From NCBI GenBank assembly GCA_963813375.1, contig CAWEYT010000021.1, positions 153,473-217,472 of the forward strand: a stretch of DNA of 64,000 bases, in the 5' to 3' direction. The notes under the pieces are model-generated. The model was given only the letters and a program-made list of their open reading frames with translations, made no database searches and was not told where the DNA came from. Positions 1 through 8,533 of this stretch are shown here, one piece after another; position 1 is the stretch's first letter, and every line of letters starts with the position of its first letter. A program made the position numbers and the translations under genes. The DNA comes from DASTFY01 sp963813375. Its GTDB lineage: Bacteria; Actinomycetota; Acidimicrobiia; Acidimicrobiales; Ilumatobacteraceae.

Positions 1-1
1 G

Positions 2-478
2 GTCCGTGACCATCTCGGGCAGCTCGGCATCGACCACGAGATCATCCCCTGTGATCCGGCGCTCGCCGACACCGCGGCGTTCTGTGCCGCGTACGGCTAC
101 TCGCCCGAGGACTCCGCCAACACCATCCTGGTGATCGGCAAGAGCGACCCGCCCCGGTACGTGGCCTGCGTGGTGCTGGCCACCACACGGCTCGATGTCA
201 ACCGCATCGTGCGCAAGCGCCTCGGGGTGAAGAAGGCGTCCTTCGCCGACCCCGACCAGACACGCGACCTGACCGGCATGCTCATCGGCGGGGTGACGCC
301 CTTCGGGCTGCCCGAGGACCTTCCCATCTGGGTCGACGCCCGCGTGGTCGAGCGGCCCCGCATCGTGCTCGGCGGGGGCAGCCGCTCGTGCAAGGTCGTC
401 GGTCCGCCGGCCTTGCTCACGGCCCAGCCGATGGTCGAGGTGGTGTCCGACCTCGCGGTCGAGGTCCCGGCCGGCTGA
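2..478 (+). CDS. YbaK/prolyl-tRNA deacylase-domain protein (5' end cut by window edge)
   Basis: The frame is open from base 2 to the TGA at 476-478, so the start lies upstream of the window. About 158 residues are visible. The segment VIGKSDPPRYVACVVLATTR, then a lysine/arginine-rich turn and the glycine-rich GMLIGGVTPFGLP, are typical of the YbaK/EbsC domain. Members of that family hydrolyse mischarged aminoacyl-tRNAs such as Cys-tRNA(Pro) or Ala-tRNA(Pro) in trans. The later GGGSRSCKV matches the family's closing strand, where substrate-contacting residues lie. Substrate specificity cannot be read from this fragment. It reads toward the DinB-like gene that begins about 60 bp downstream. Confidence 0.8.
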   Translation, partial: VRDHLGQLGIDHEIIPCDPALADTAAFCAAYGYSPEDSANTILVIGKSDPPRYVACVVLATTRLDVNRIVRKRLGVKKASFADPDQTRDLTGMLIGGVTPFGLPEDLPIWVDARVVERPRIVLGGGSRSCKVVGPPALLTAQPMVEVVSDLAVEVPAG

Positions 479-539
479 CACCTCGGCCACGACTACCCTC
501 GGTGCACCCGCCCGTCGGGCCGGGGAAGGGGACGATGAC

Positions 540-1106
540 ATGGGCGCCGAACTGCTCGACCGGGCGTACGCGGCGACGAGCGCGGTCCTGGACAACGTCA
601 CGCCGGACGAGCTGGACCGTCCGACGCCGTGCGCGTCGTGGAAGGTGCGGGACGTCATCAACCACGTGGTCGCCGGGGGCTACTTCTTCGCCGCCGTCGC
701 CACGGGGCAGGAGCCGATGGCCGCGGCCGATCGTCCCGACTACAGCGCGGGCGACTATCACGCCTCGTTCGCGGACGGCTCCGCCAAGGCGTTGGCCGCG
801 TTCCACGCCGACGGCGCCATGGAGAGGATCATGAAGCCCCGGTTCGGCGAGATGCCGGGGTCCGCGTTCGTGATGATCGCCGCCGCGGACGTCTACACCC
901 ACGGCTGGGACCTCGCCCGGGCGACCGGACAGCCCTCGGAGCTGGATCCCGATGTGGGCGAGCAGCTCCTGGCCTTCGCCCACGGGATGATGTCCGACGA
1001 CTTCCGGGGCCCGGACCCCGACGCCCCCTTCGGCCCTCGCGTGGACGTTCCGGAAGGCGCGCCGGTCGCCGATCGGCTGGCCGGCTTCCTCGGGCGCCGG
1101 CCCTAG
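540..1106 (+). CDS. TIGR03086-like / mycothiol-dependent maleylpyruvate isomerase-family (DinB-like) protein
   Basis: The product has 188 residues and an opening typical of the actinobacterial DinB-like four-helix family: LLDRAYAATSAVLDNVTPDELDRPTPCASW, seen here as LDRPTPCASW followed by VRDVINHVVAGGYFF. The central VYTHGWDLARATGQ supplies the conserved His and Asp of the metal site. Family members bind a divalent metal, and some use mycothiol as cofactor. The substrate is unknown. The start ATG at 540 follows a purine-rich GGGGAAGGGGAC that can serve as a ribosome binding site. A shorter GTG start is possible but would remove the first helix. Confidence 0.75.
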   Translation: MGAELLDRAYAATSAVLDNVTPDELDRPTPCASWKVRDVINHVVAGGYFFAAVATGQEPMAAADRPDYSAGDYHASFADGSAKALAAFHADGAMERIMKPRFGEMPGSAFVMIAAADVYTHGWDLARATGQPSELDPDVGEQLLAFAHGMMSDDFRGPDPDAPFGPRVDVPEGAPVADRLAGFLGRRP

Positions 1107-1625
1107 CGGCCGGACGTCCCTCCGGCGGCCTGCGCGGCCAGCCGGGCGGGGAGGTCGTTGCAGGCCACACAGACCTCGGGCGGGATGATCCCGACCCGCA
1201 TGAGGAGCGCGAACGCGTGACACCCGAGGCACAGTGCCAGCGCGGCCTCCAGCGTGGCCGCGACCGCGACCATGGCCACGAGCACGATCGCCAGCCCGGT
1301 CGCGCCGGCCAGCCAGGCGACGAGCTGCACCCACGCTGAGGGTGGCGCCGATGCCCTGGGCGAAGCGCTTCGGCGGGCCGGGTACGGGCTTGGCCGGCAC
1401 CGCCAGACGAGGGACCACGACCCGAGTGACGAGGAGAGCGAGCGGGCTGACGCGTGGGCCGGCCAGCACGCGCAGCACGAAGCCGCCCGCCAGGGCGACC
1501 AGCAGCACCGGCCACCGCGTGACGAGGAAGGCCAAGGCCTGCACGACGACCCCCGCCGCCACCAACCGAGCCGCCACCTCGTTGACCGGGTTCGGGAACC
1601 GCAGCGCCTCGGGCAGCCTCACCAT
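1103..1625 (-). CDS. DUF4395 membrane protein, frameshifted near 1330
   Basis: Two minus-strand frames together form one DUF4395 protein. The first (from 1625) gives RFPNPVNEVAARLVAAGVVV, hydrophobic helices and then KPVPGPPKRFAQGIGATLSV. The second frame continues with LVAWLAGATGLAIVLVAMVA and LEAALALCLGCHAFALLMRVG, ending in VCVACNDL. The CLGC and CVAC pairs are diagnostic of this family of small membrane proteins, whose function is unknown. The join needs loss of one G in the GTGGGTG around 1327-1333, so an indel error is likely. Start: ATG at 1625, or GTG at 1622, which sits 7 nt from a TAGCCT -10 box (1630-1635) and fits the leaderless pattern of this genome. The 3' end overlaps the stop of the convergent gene by 4 bp. 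Confidence 0.7.
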
Positions 1626-1688
1626 GCGCAGGCTAGGGCCTGAAACCTGACCAGACAACTCAGGAATTGCCGCAGACCGCGGACTCGC

Positions 1689-1694
1689 TAGCGT
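1689..1694 (+). promoter_or_regulatory. -10 box TAGCGT, alanine-racemase-like gene
   Basis: TAGCGT lies 10 nt upstream of the ATG at 1705, with no Shine-Dalgarno sequence between them. This matches the recurrent leaderless arrangement seen across the window. Confidence 0.5.
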
Positions 1695-1704
1695 CGCCGC
1701 CCGC

Positions 1705-2703
1705 ATGGCCCTGACCCTCACCGTCGACCGGGCCCGCTGGCGGGCCCACGTGGCCGGCGTCCGGACCGAATTTCGCGACCTGGTCCCGGTGATCAAGGGC
1801 AACGGCTACGGGTTCGGTCGCACGTTCCTCGCTGACACGATCGAGGAGTGGGTCGAGGAGTGGGCCGAGGAGTCGGGGGGCGACGGAGGCGCGCCACGCG
1901 AGCTCGCCGTCGGCACGGTCCACGAGCTGGCCGGGCTGGCCCCGGACGGGCCCCGCCCGATCGTGCTGACGCCGGCGGTCGGGCGGGACCTGCTCCCGGG
2001 GGTGGGCCCGGCCATCCTCACCGTGGGAGCGGAGCCGCACCTCGCCGAGCTGGCGGGTGCCGGTCTCCGGGCACCCATCATCCTGAAGGTGGCCGGTGCC
2101 ATGCAGCGCTACGGGAGCGCGGCGGACGAGCTGGCCATGCTGCGGCGAACGGCCGAGGCCGCGGGGATGGAGGTGCACGGCTACGCGGTGCACCCGCCGC
2201 TGGCCGGAGCGCCGGACGACCACCGCCGGGAGGCCGAAGCCGTGGGCCGCGCCGTTCCCACGGGTAGCACGATCTACGTGTCGCACCTCGACGCTGCCAG
2301 CTACGCCCTCCTCCGGGAGGCCGCGCCCGGGCATCGCTGGCGCATCCGTCTCGGCACGGTGCTGTGGCACGGCGACAAGTCGTTCCTCCACCTGACCGCC
2401 GACGTGGCCCAGGTCCGGCCGGTCGCCGCCGGCCAGCGTGCCGGCTACCGGCTCCATCAGGTGCCGGGCGACGGCCACCTCGTCATGGTCACGGCAGGGA
2501 CGGCCCACGGCATCCACCCGCTGCCCGGTGACCTCAGCCCGTTCCACTTCGCCCGGCGACGCCTGGCCCTGCTGGAGCCGCCTCACATGCACACGGCCAT
2601 GCTCTTCGTGCCGGCCGGTGACCCCCTCCCGTCGGTCGGCGATCAGGTGGACGTCCAGCACCCGCTGACACGAACCCTCGTCGACCGCATCGTCGAGCGC
2701 TGA
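1705..2703 (+). CDS. Alanine racemase-like PLP-dependent protein
   Basis: This 332-residue protein resembles the N-terminal barrel of alanine racemase. VIKGNGYGFG at about residues 29-38 corresponds to the PLP-lysine motif KANAYGHG, with Lys31 as the expected Schiff-base residue. Later segments (MQRYGSAADEL, VSHLDAASYALLR, RIRLGTVLWHG) follow the order of the family: the metal/active-site region, then the RPGI-type strand. It is somewhat shorter than typical Alr (about 370), and the usual GYADG motif with the second catalytic tyrosine is not evident (GYRLHQVPGDGH occupies a similar place). True D-alanine formation is therefore uncertain. It could be a diverged amino-acid racemase or a PLP-binding relative. 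Confidence 0.7.
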   Translation: MALTLTVDRARWRAHVAGVRTEFRDLVPVIKGNGYGFGRTFLADTIEEWVEEWAEESGGDGGAPRELAVGTVHELAGLAPDGPRPIVLTPAVGRDLLPGVGPAILTVGAEPHLAELAGAGLRAPIILKVAGAMQRYGSAADELAMLRRTAEAAGMEVHGYAVHPPLAGAPDDHRREAEAVGRAVPTGSTIYVSHLDAASYALLREAAPGHRWRIRLGTVLWHGDKSFLHLTADVAQVRPVAAGQRAGYRLHQVPGDGHLVMVTAGTAHGIHPLPGDLSPFHFARRRLALLEPPHMHTAMLFVPAGDPLPSVGDQVDVQHPLTRTLVDRIVER

Positions 2704-2719
2704 CCGCTCGGCCCCGACC

Positions 2720-2762
2720 GGCCCCTCCCGTCGTGGCCGCGTCGACGCAGCGGGGAGGGGCC
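2720..2762 (+). terminator. GC-rich stem-loop after the racemase-like gene
   Basis: GGCCCCTCCC (2720-2729) is the exact reverse complement of GGGAGGGGCC (2753-2762), with a 23-nt loop. It begins 17 bp after the stop codon and ends just before the promoter of the next gene. There is no T-tract, so it would be a non-canonical terminator. Confidence 0.4.
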
Positions 2763-2769
2763 CGCTGGG

Positions 2770-2775
2770 TAGCGT
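2770..2775 (+). promoter_or_regulatory. -10 box TAGCGT, dedA
   Basis: TAGCGT is followed by 7 nt and the ATG at 2783. An in-frame GTG at 2774 lies inside this box, which argues against the longer start. Confidence 0.5.
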
Positions 2776-2782
2776 GCGGCCG

Positions 2783-3520
2783 ATGTTCGACGTGCTCGGC
2801 GACCTCCTCCACCACCTGGAGGAGCTGTCGACCTCGCCGTGGTTCTACCTCGTCATCCTCCTCATCGCCTATCTCGACTCGATGATCCCGATCGTGCCGA
2901 GCGAGACGATGGTGATCCTCGGCGGTGTGGCCGCCGGCCAGGGCGATCTCTGGCTGGGTCTGGTCATCGCCTGCGCGCTGACGGGCGCCTTCCTCGGGGA
3001 TACGACCGCGTACCTGCTCGGGCGGCACTTCGGTCCCGCCATCGAGCGCCGGTTCTTCCGCCGCCCCAAGAGCCAGGCCCGACTGGAGTGGGCGCGCCGG
3101 CAGCTCGAGCTCCGGGGCGGGATGCTGCTCGTCACCGCCCGCTTCGTGCCGGGCGGCCGCACGGTCGTCACCTTCACGTCGGGGCTGACCCGCCAGCCGT
3201 TCCGGCGCTTCCTCGGCTTCATCGGGTTCGCGGCGGTGGTGTGGGCCTGCTACGCCGCTCTGCTCGGGTACGTCGGGGGCAAGGCCTTCGCCGACAACCA
3301 CACCCTGGCCTTCCTCGTCGCCTTCGGGTGCGCGCTCGCCGTGACAGGCGTCATCGAGGTGATCCGCTGGGTGCGCCACCGCGGCCGCCCGGAGTCCGAA
3401 GGGCCCGGGACCGAACCGGCCGTCGAGACGGCCATCGAGACCATCGCCGACGCAGAGATGCCGTCGGGCGATCCAGCCGGCCGTGCCGATCGTGCCGACG
3501 GTGTCAGCCGATCGAACTGA
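2783..3520 (+). CDS. DedA-family integral membrane protein
   Basis: The product has 245 residues from the ATG at 2783. The DedA/SNARE-associated signature is complete. It starts with an amphipathic N-terminus, then YLDSMIPIVPSETMVILGG with the conserved glutamate, then LGDTTAYLLGRHFG. The arginine-containing re-entrant loop RFVPGGRTVVTFTSGL follows, and then the terminal helices. DedA proteins are undecaprenyl-phosphate or phospholipid flippase-like transporters of the inner membrane. The roughly 40-residue hydrophilic C-terminal tail is acidic and variable. The start is chosen from the leaderless promoter spacing. Confidence 0.88.
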   Translation: MFDVLGDLLHHLEELSTSPWFYLVILLIAYLDSMIPIVPSETMVILGGVAAGQGDLWLGLVIACALTGAFLGDTTAYLLGRHFGPAIERRFFRRPKSQARLEWARRQLELRGGMLLVTARFVPGGRTVVTFTSGLTRQPFRRFLGFIGFAAVVWACYAALLGYVGGKAFADNHTLAFLVAFGCALAVTGVIEVIRWVRHRGRPESEGPGTEPAVETAIETIADAEMPSGDPAGRADRADGVSRSN

Positions 3521-4376
3521 TGGAGGCGTCCTCCGCGAACGTGTCGCACGCCTGCGGGTCGGCGCTGTCGAATCCGTGCCGGAACCAGCGGACGCGGTCC
3601 TCCGAGCTGCCGTGGTTCCAGCTCTCCGGGTCGGTGCGGCCCTGGGTGGCCATCTGGATCTGGTCGTCGCCGACCGCAGCCGCGGCGTTCAGCCCCTCCT
3701 CCAGGTCGCCCCGGTCGAGCTGGTCCTGCACGCTGGCTCCCCAAGCCCCGGCCAGGCAGTCGGCCTGGAGCTCCAGGCGGATCGACAGCTCGTTGGCCAC
3801 GCTGGGTTGCTGCTGGGAGAGCTCGGACACCTGACGGCTCAGCCCCACCAGGTTCTGCACGTGGTGGCCGTACTCATGGGCGGTGATGTAGGCCGTGGCG
3901 AAGTCGCCCTGGGCGCCGAAGCGGGACTGGAGCTGGTTCAGGAAGTCGAGGTCGAAGTACACCAGCCCGTCGGCCGGGCAGTAGAACGGCCCGGTCTGGG
4001 CCGACGCGGGGCCGCAGCCGGTCTGCGTGGCGCCGCTGAAGAAGACCGTCTGGGTGCGCTGGTAGTCCGCCATGGTGGAGGTCCAGTAGTCCTGGACGGA
4101 CGTGGTGGCGTCGCACAAGAGCTGAGCCGTCTCCGTGTCGCAGGTGACGCCGCTGGATGCCCCCTGGCCCACGTCGCTCTGGTCGAATCCGGCCGGGAAG
4201 CCGCCGCCACCCAGCCCCCCGCCGGAGGAGCACTGGCCGGTGCCGAGCAGCAGGCCGATGATCACGGTGGCGAGGCCGCCCACTCCGCCGCCGATCGCGA
4301 CGCCGCCGGGGATGCCGCCGGAGCCGCGGCGATCCTGGATGTCCGCGTTGCTGCTCCCGGTACGCCGTAGTCGCAC
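3504..4376 (-). CDS. Neutral zinc metallopeptidase (YpfJ-like, membrane-anchored)
   Basis: The product has 290 residues. Residues 1-25 are basic. A glycine-rich transmembrane segment follows (GVGGLATVIIGLLLGTGQC, about 30-50), then a Gly/Ser linker and the catalytic domain. The metal-binding helix reads ITAHEYGHHVQNLVG, an HExxH variant (HEYGH). It is followed by LRLELQADCLAGAW in the form LELQADCLAGAWG, the downstream glutamate region that completes the zinc site. These features define the YpfJ/neutral zinc metallopeptidase family of extracytoplasmic, membrane-tethered enzymes of unknown substrate. The GTG start at 4376 has a good AAGGAG ribosome binding site 6 nt upstream. The 3' end overlaps the convergent dedA end by 17 bp. 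Confidence 0.85.
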   Translation of the reverse strand: MRLRRTGSSNADIQDRRGSGGIPGGVAIGGGVGGLATVIIGLLLGTGQCSSGGGLGGGGFPAGFDQSDVGQGASSGVTCDTETAQLLCDATTSVQDYWTSTMADYQRTQTVFFSGATQTGCGPASAQTGPFYCPADGLVYFDLDFLNQLQSRFGAQGDFATAYITAHEYGHHVQNLVGLSRQVSELSQQQPSVANELSIRLELQADCLAGAWGASVQDQLDRGDLEEGLNAAAAVGDDQIQMATQGRTDPESWNHGSSEDRVRWFRHGFDSADPQACDTFAEDASISSIG

Positions 4377-4442
4377 GCTGTCTCCTTCGGACCTGCTTCG
4401 GCGAGGAGCGTAGGTCGCGCCGCCGGACAGGCCGGGATCGGG

Positions 4443-6104
4443 TCAGGCCGTGGCGTCGGCGGCGACCTGCCGTGCCCACCGGTAGTCGGCCTTGCCGGCC
4501 GGGCTGCGGCGGATCTCGTCCACGAAGACCACCCGCCGGGGCGCCTTGTAGGCGGCCAGACGCGTACGGACGGCGGCGATCACCTCGTCCTCGCTCACCG
4601 GCGGCTGCCCGGGTGTGCGCGCCATCACCAGCGTCACGGCCTCGCCGTAGCGCTCGTCGGGCACACCGACGGCGTTGCAGTCGGCCACACCCGGATGGGT
4701 GCGCGCGGCCACCTCGACCTCCTCCGGGTAGACCTTCTCGCCCCCGGTGTTGATGCAAACCGAACCGCGGCCCAGCAGGTGGACCGTGCCGTCGGCGTCG
4801 ATCGTGGCGTAGTCGCCGGGCACCGTGTACCGCTTCCCGCCGATCTCCCGGAACGTGGCCGCGGTCTTGTCCGGATCCTTGTAGTACCCGCGGGGCATGG
4901 CGCCGGCCACGGCCAGCACGCCGCTGCGTCCGGTACCGGGAGGGATCGGCTCCCAGGTGAGGTCGTCGAACAGCACCGTCTGGGGCGTCGCCGTGAACAC
5001 GGCCGTCTCGCCCGGGTCCTGGCCGGGCATCGTCATGTTGATCGCGTACGGGCCGCCCTCGCTGGCACCGATCATGTCGATGATGGCCATCGGCTGTCGA
5101 GCGGTGAGTGCCCGCTTGCTGGCCGCGCTGAGCGTGGCGCCCGTCGACACCACCCGCTGGAGCGATGAGAGGTCGTAGGGCCGGCCGGCGGCCTCGGCCG
5201 CCTCCAGCGCGGCGACCACCGGTCGCGCGAAGGCGTCACCGACGATCGACATCTGGGTCACCCGCTCGCGCTCCACCAGTCCGAGGAGCTCGTCGGCGTC
5301 GTAGTGGCGGCCGGCCAGCAGCACGACGGTGCCGCCCAGGACGAACGTGGAGATGGCGAGGAACAGCGCCGTCCCGTGCATGAGCGGCGGCGCGCAGAGG
5401 TTGACGGGACTCCGCCCGTCGGCGTTGAGCTGGGCCGCCACCCGGCCGACCTCGGCGGGCGTCTCCGGCACCTCCAGCCCCATCGAGACGTATCCGGTGA
5501 ACGCCAGCGCGCCCCACAGGTCCTCGTGGGCCCAGACCACGCCCTTGGGAAGGCCGGTGGTCCCGCCGGTGAAGAGCAGCAGGTGGTCGGCGCCCGATCG
5601 TTCGACGCGGGCAGCCGGCTGATGACCCTCGACGAGCTCCTCGTAGCGCAGCGCGCCCTCGAGGTGGGGGCTGCCGTCGTCGACCTGGATGACGGCGCGG
5701 AGACCGGGCACCCGGGACCGGACCTCGCCGACCCGGTCGGCCAGCGCGCCGTGGAACACCAGCACCTCGGTGTCGGCGTTGTCGACGACGTACGCGATCT
5801 CGTCGGCCAGGTAGCGGTGGTTGATGTTGTGGGGAGCGGCACGCAGCTTGAGGGACGCGTAGACCGTCTCCAGGTACTCGGGGCAGTTGTAGAGCAGCTG
5901 GCCGACCTTGGCGTCGGGACCGACGCCGATCGAGCTCAGCGCCGTGGCCAGACGGGCGGCGCGATCGTCGAGCTGCCGCCACGTCATGCGCTGCTCGCCG
6001 ACCACGACCGCCGGGTGTTCAGGGAGGGCGTCGGCGATGGCCTCCCAGAGCGTGGCCCAGCTCTCACTCAGCACGCCGACCAGTATGGTCGGGACGTCGC
6101 TCAC
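4443..6104 (-). CDS. Acyl-CoA synthetase (AMP-binding, FadD-like)
   Basis: The product is a 553-residue adenylate-forming enzyme that activates a carboxylic acid with ATP and transfers it to CoA. The N-terminus (SWATLWEAIADALPEHPAVV) leads into the large domain. The P-loop is LLFTGGTTGLPKGVVW. A5-like ASEGGPYAI is next, and GDYATIDADGTVHLLGRG carries the ribose-binding aspartate. The mobile C-terminal domain has GEKVYPEEVE and ends with RSPAGKADYRW, whose lysine should catalyse adenylation. The GTG at 6104 is chosen because similarity begins there, although the frame stays open farther upstream over the divergent ferredoxin gene. Neighbouring P450 and crotonase genes suggest oxidation of a lipid or sterol-like acid (inference). 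Confidence 0.88.
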   Translation of the reverse strand: MSDVPTILVGVLSESWATLWEAIADALPEHPAVVVGEQRMTWRQLDDRAARLATALSSIGVGPDAKVGQLLYNCPEYLETVYASLKLRAAPHNINHRYLADEIAYVVDNADTEVLVFHGALADRVGEVRSRVPGLRAVIQVDDGSPHLEGALRYEELVEGHQPAARVERSGADHLLLFTGGTTGLPKGVVWAHEDLWGALAFTGYVSMGLEVPETPAEVGRVAAQLNADGRSPVNLCAPPLMHGTALFLAISTFVLGGTVVLLAGRHYDADELLGLVERERVTQMSIVGDAFARPVVAALEAAEAAGRPYDLSSLQRVVSTGATLSAASKRALTARQPMAIIDMIGASEGGPYAINMTMPGQDPGETAVFTATPQTVLFDDLTWEPIPPGTGRSGVLAVAGAMPRGYYKDPDKTAATFREIGGKRYTVPGDYATIDADGTVHLLGRGSVCINTGGEKVYPEEVEVAARTHPGVADCNAVGVPDERYGEAVTLVMARTPGQPPVSEDEVIAAVRTRLAAYKAPRRVVFVDEIRRSPAGKADYRWARQVAADATA

Positions 6105-6159
6105 CGTCGGGGGCCGATGCGGGAGGGTGCCATCGGGAGGGTGCCATGAGGAGGCTGCC

Positions 6160-6390
6160 ATGAGGGTCCATGTCGACCAGGACAAGTGCCAGGGCCACAA
6201 CCGCTGCTTCGCGATCGCTCCGGAGCTGTTCGATGTCGACGACCTCGGCCAGTCCCACGAGCTGAACGACGGGGTGGTACCGCCCGACCAGGAGGAGAAG
6301 GCGCGGCTGGCCGCGGCCAACTGCCCGGAGTTCGCCATCGTGATCGACGACGGCGGGTCCGAGCCGGTCACGGAAGGGTCGCCGTCGTGA
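6160..6390 (+). CDS. Small [3Fe-4S]-type ferredoxin
   Basis: This 76-residue acidic ferredoxin has cysteines in the pattern CQGHNRC (residues 10 and 16) and NCPE (residue 56). His13 stands where a fourth cysteine would be in a 4Fe-4S protein. The C-x2-H-x2-C...CP pattern is usual for actinobacterial ferredoxins that feed electrons to cytochromes P450. The next gene is a P450 whose GTG start overlaps this stop codon (GTGA), which supports translational coupling and a redox partnership. The ATG at 6160 is the third methionine after a short repeated GGGAGGGTGCCAT tract that may have arisen by local duplication. Confidence 0.85.
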   Translation: MRVHVDQDKCQGHNRCFAIAPELFDVDDLGQSHELNDGVVPPDQEEKARLAAANCPEFAIVIDDGGSEPVTEGSPS

Positions 6391-7614
6391 GCGGCGCTGC
6401 CCGGCCGCCCGTGGAGGACTTCACCACGGACTTCGACCACACCGACCCGACGTGGGTAGCGCGACCCCTTCCCCATCTGGGACGACCTGCGGGCCCGGTG
6501 CCCGGTCGCCCACTCCGACCGCTACGGCGGTGTCTGGCTCCCCACCAGGCACGAGGACATCTCCGCCATCGCCTACGACACCGAGCATTTCTCGAGCCAG
6601 GGCGTGGTGGTGTCCGAGCTGCGGCCGGAGGAGCCGGCGCCGGTCGGTGGTGCCCCGCCCATCACGTCCGATCCGCCGTTCCACGCGTTCGCCCGGCGTC
6701 TGTTGCTCCCGGCGTTCGCGCCCCGACCGATCCAGGACCTGGAGCCGGCCACGCGCCAGCTCTGCCGGGAACTGGCCGACGCCATCGCCGGCCGCCTCGA
6801 TGCTGACGGCGGGCTCTGCGACGCCGCCGCCGACTACGCGCAGGACATCCCACCTGCCGTCATCGCCCGCATGCTGGGCCTGCCGCCCGAGGACGACGAG
6901 CTGTTCCGCGGCTTCATCCACGACGTGCTGGAGAACCTCAGCGCCGACGAGTCGACGCGCGAGGCGAAGTTCGAGAACCTCGATGCCTACCTCGACCGCC
7001 ACATCGCTGACCACGAGGCCAACCCCCGCGACGACCTCATCAGCTACCTGCTCGACGTCGAGATCGAGGGATCGAAGCTGGCCCCCGAGCACGTCCGGGG
7101 CACGGTCATCCTGCTGCTCATCGCCGGCATCGACACCACCTGGAGCGCCATCGGCGCCGCGCTCTGGCACCTGGCCTCCCATCCGGATGACCGCCGGCGC
7201 CTCGCGGGCGAGCCCGAGCTCCTCGACGTGGCTGTGGAGGAGCTCCTGCGCGCGTACGCCCCGGTGACCATGGCCCGGATCGTGGCCAAGGACGTCGAGC
7301 TCGGTGGTCGCCAGCTCAAGGCCGGCGACTGGGTGCTGCTGCCCTTCCCCGCCGCCAACCGTGACCCGGAGGCGTTCGAGGATGCCGACCGGGTGGTGCT
7401 GGATCGCGCGGTCAACCGCCACAGCGCGTTCGGGCTGGGGATCCACCGCTGCCTGGGCTCCAACCTGGCCCGCATGGAGCTGAAGGTGGCCGTGCAGGAG
7501 TGGATGGCCCGGTTCCCGGACTTCGAGCTGGCCGACCCGGACGCCGTGACCTGGTCGGCCGGCCAGGTCCGAGGTCCGCGGCGGCTGCCGGTGCGCATCC
7601 TCGAGCGTTCCTGA
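6387..7614 (+). CDS. Cytochrome P450, frameshifted near 6460
   Basis: The protein is about 408 residues once a single-base shift near 6460 is repaired. The first frame gives FDHTDPTWVA and the next continues DPFPIWDDLRARCPVAHSD. All P450 landmarks are visible: I-helix LLIAGIDTTWSAIG (acid-alcohol pair DTT), K-helix ExxR in EELLRAYAP, and the haem-ligand loop FGLGIHRCLGSNLARMEL with the cysteine thiolate. It is a soluble class I bacterial P450. The overlapping ferredoxin is its probable electron donor. The substrate is not deducible, but P450s beside acyl-CoA synthetase and crotonase genes often act in sterol or terpenoid catabolism (inference). Confidence 0.87.
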
Positions 7615-7634
7615 CGCCGCCGCCCTGCGGCCGC

Positions 7635-7663
7635 GGCGAATCGGCGGCGAATCGCCGGACGAG
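7635..7663. repeat. Dispersed palindromic repeat, copy A (partial)
   Basis: The sequence contains GGCGAATCGCCGGACGAG preceded by a second GGCGAATCGGC. It shares the 14-bp core AATCGCCGGACGAG with copies at 36192 and 49698. It lies between the convergent P450 and crotonase genes and may also act as a stem-loop terminator. Confidence 0.55.
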
Positions 7664-7668
7664 CGCGC

Positions 7669-8433
7669 TCAGACGCCCTCGCCGTGCCGGCCGGCACCGC
7701 CGACGAAGCGGGCCGCGCCGGCGCCGGTCTCCCCGCTGCGGATGGTGGCCATGCCCAGCTCGAACTCCTGGACCATGGCCGCCTGCTCGTCGAGCGACCA
7801 CTGGTCGATGGCGGAGCGCCGGTCGCTGCGCAGGCAGCCTTGCGGGAAGGCCGCCAGCTGCTCGGCCAGGGCCACCGCCGCGGCGAGCGCCTCACCGTCC
7901 GGGGCCACCCGGTTGACCAGGCCCATGGCCAGGGCCTCGTCACCGTCCACGCCCCGCCCGGTGAGGATGAGGTCCATGGCCCGGCTGTGGCCGATCAATC
8001 GAGGGAGCCGCACCGTGCCGCCGTCGATCAGCGGCACCCCCCAACGACGGCAGTAGACGCCGAGCGTCGCCCCTCGCGCCGCGACCCGGAGATCGCACCA
8101 CAGCGCCAGCTCCAGCCCGCCGGCCACCGCATGTCCCTCGATGGCGGCGATGACGGGTTTCCCCAGGTCCAGGCGGGTCGGGCCCATGGGCCCGTCCCCC
8201 TCCGGCGCAGCCCGGTTGCCGTGTCCCGCGGCCAGCGCCTTGAGATCGGCGCCCGAGCAGAACGCTCCGCCGGCTCCGGTCAGGATGGCGACCGCCAGGC
8301 TCTCGTCGTCGTCGAAGCGGCGGAAGGCCCTGGCCAGCTCCTCGGCGTGCTCGCGGTCCACGGCATTGCGGCGGTCGGGCCGGTCGATGGTGACGATGAC
8401 GATCGGACCATTGGTCTCGACGCGGATGGTCAT
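7669..8433 (-). CDS. Enoyl-CoA hydratase/isomerase (crotonase) family protein
   Basis: The product has 254 residues. It starts MTIRVETNGPIVIVTIDRPD, the standard crotonase N-terminus with NRPxxRNA here as DRPDRRNAVD. Oxyanion-hole loops are GGAFCSGADLKAL and AIEGHAVAGGLELALWCDL. The third motif reads WGVPLIDGGTVRLPRLIG instead of the Glu-bearing GxxPxxG seen in classical hydratases. The reaction could therefore be isomerisation or another crotonase chemistry. Acyl-CoA esters are the expected substrates. The gene is convergent with the P450. Confidence 0.85.
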   Translation of the reverse strand: MTIRVETNGPIVIVTIDRPDRRNAVDREHAEELARAFRRFDDDESLAVAILTGAGGAFCSGADLKALAAGHGNRAAPEGDGPMGPTRLDLGKPVIAAIEGHAVAGGLELALWCDLRVAARGATLGVYCRRWGVPLIDGGTVRLPRLIGHSRAMDLILTGRGVDGDEALAMGLVNRVAPDGEALAAAVALAEQLAAFPQGCLRSDRRSAIDQWSLDEQAAMVQEFELGMATIRSGETGAGAARFVGGAGRHGEGV

Positions 8434-8533
8434 GGCCCACCCTGGCATGCAGTCCGCGAATCCGACCAAACCTTCCGGCGAGGTCCGGCGTGTCTCCTCC
8501 AGAACGACCGATTCCCCCTGGAGGACCCATCCC

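Noticed and set aside
417..1802. 461-codon minus-strand open frame
   Set aside because: Only the segment starting near 1625 is protein-like (DUF4395 N-terminus); the rest is antisense to the DinB-like gene at 540.
2774..2782. GTG start for DedA three codons upstream
   Set aside because: The GTG lies inside the TAGCGT box that fits the leaderless start at 2783.
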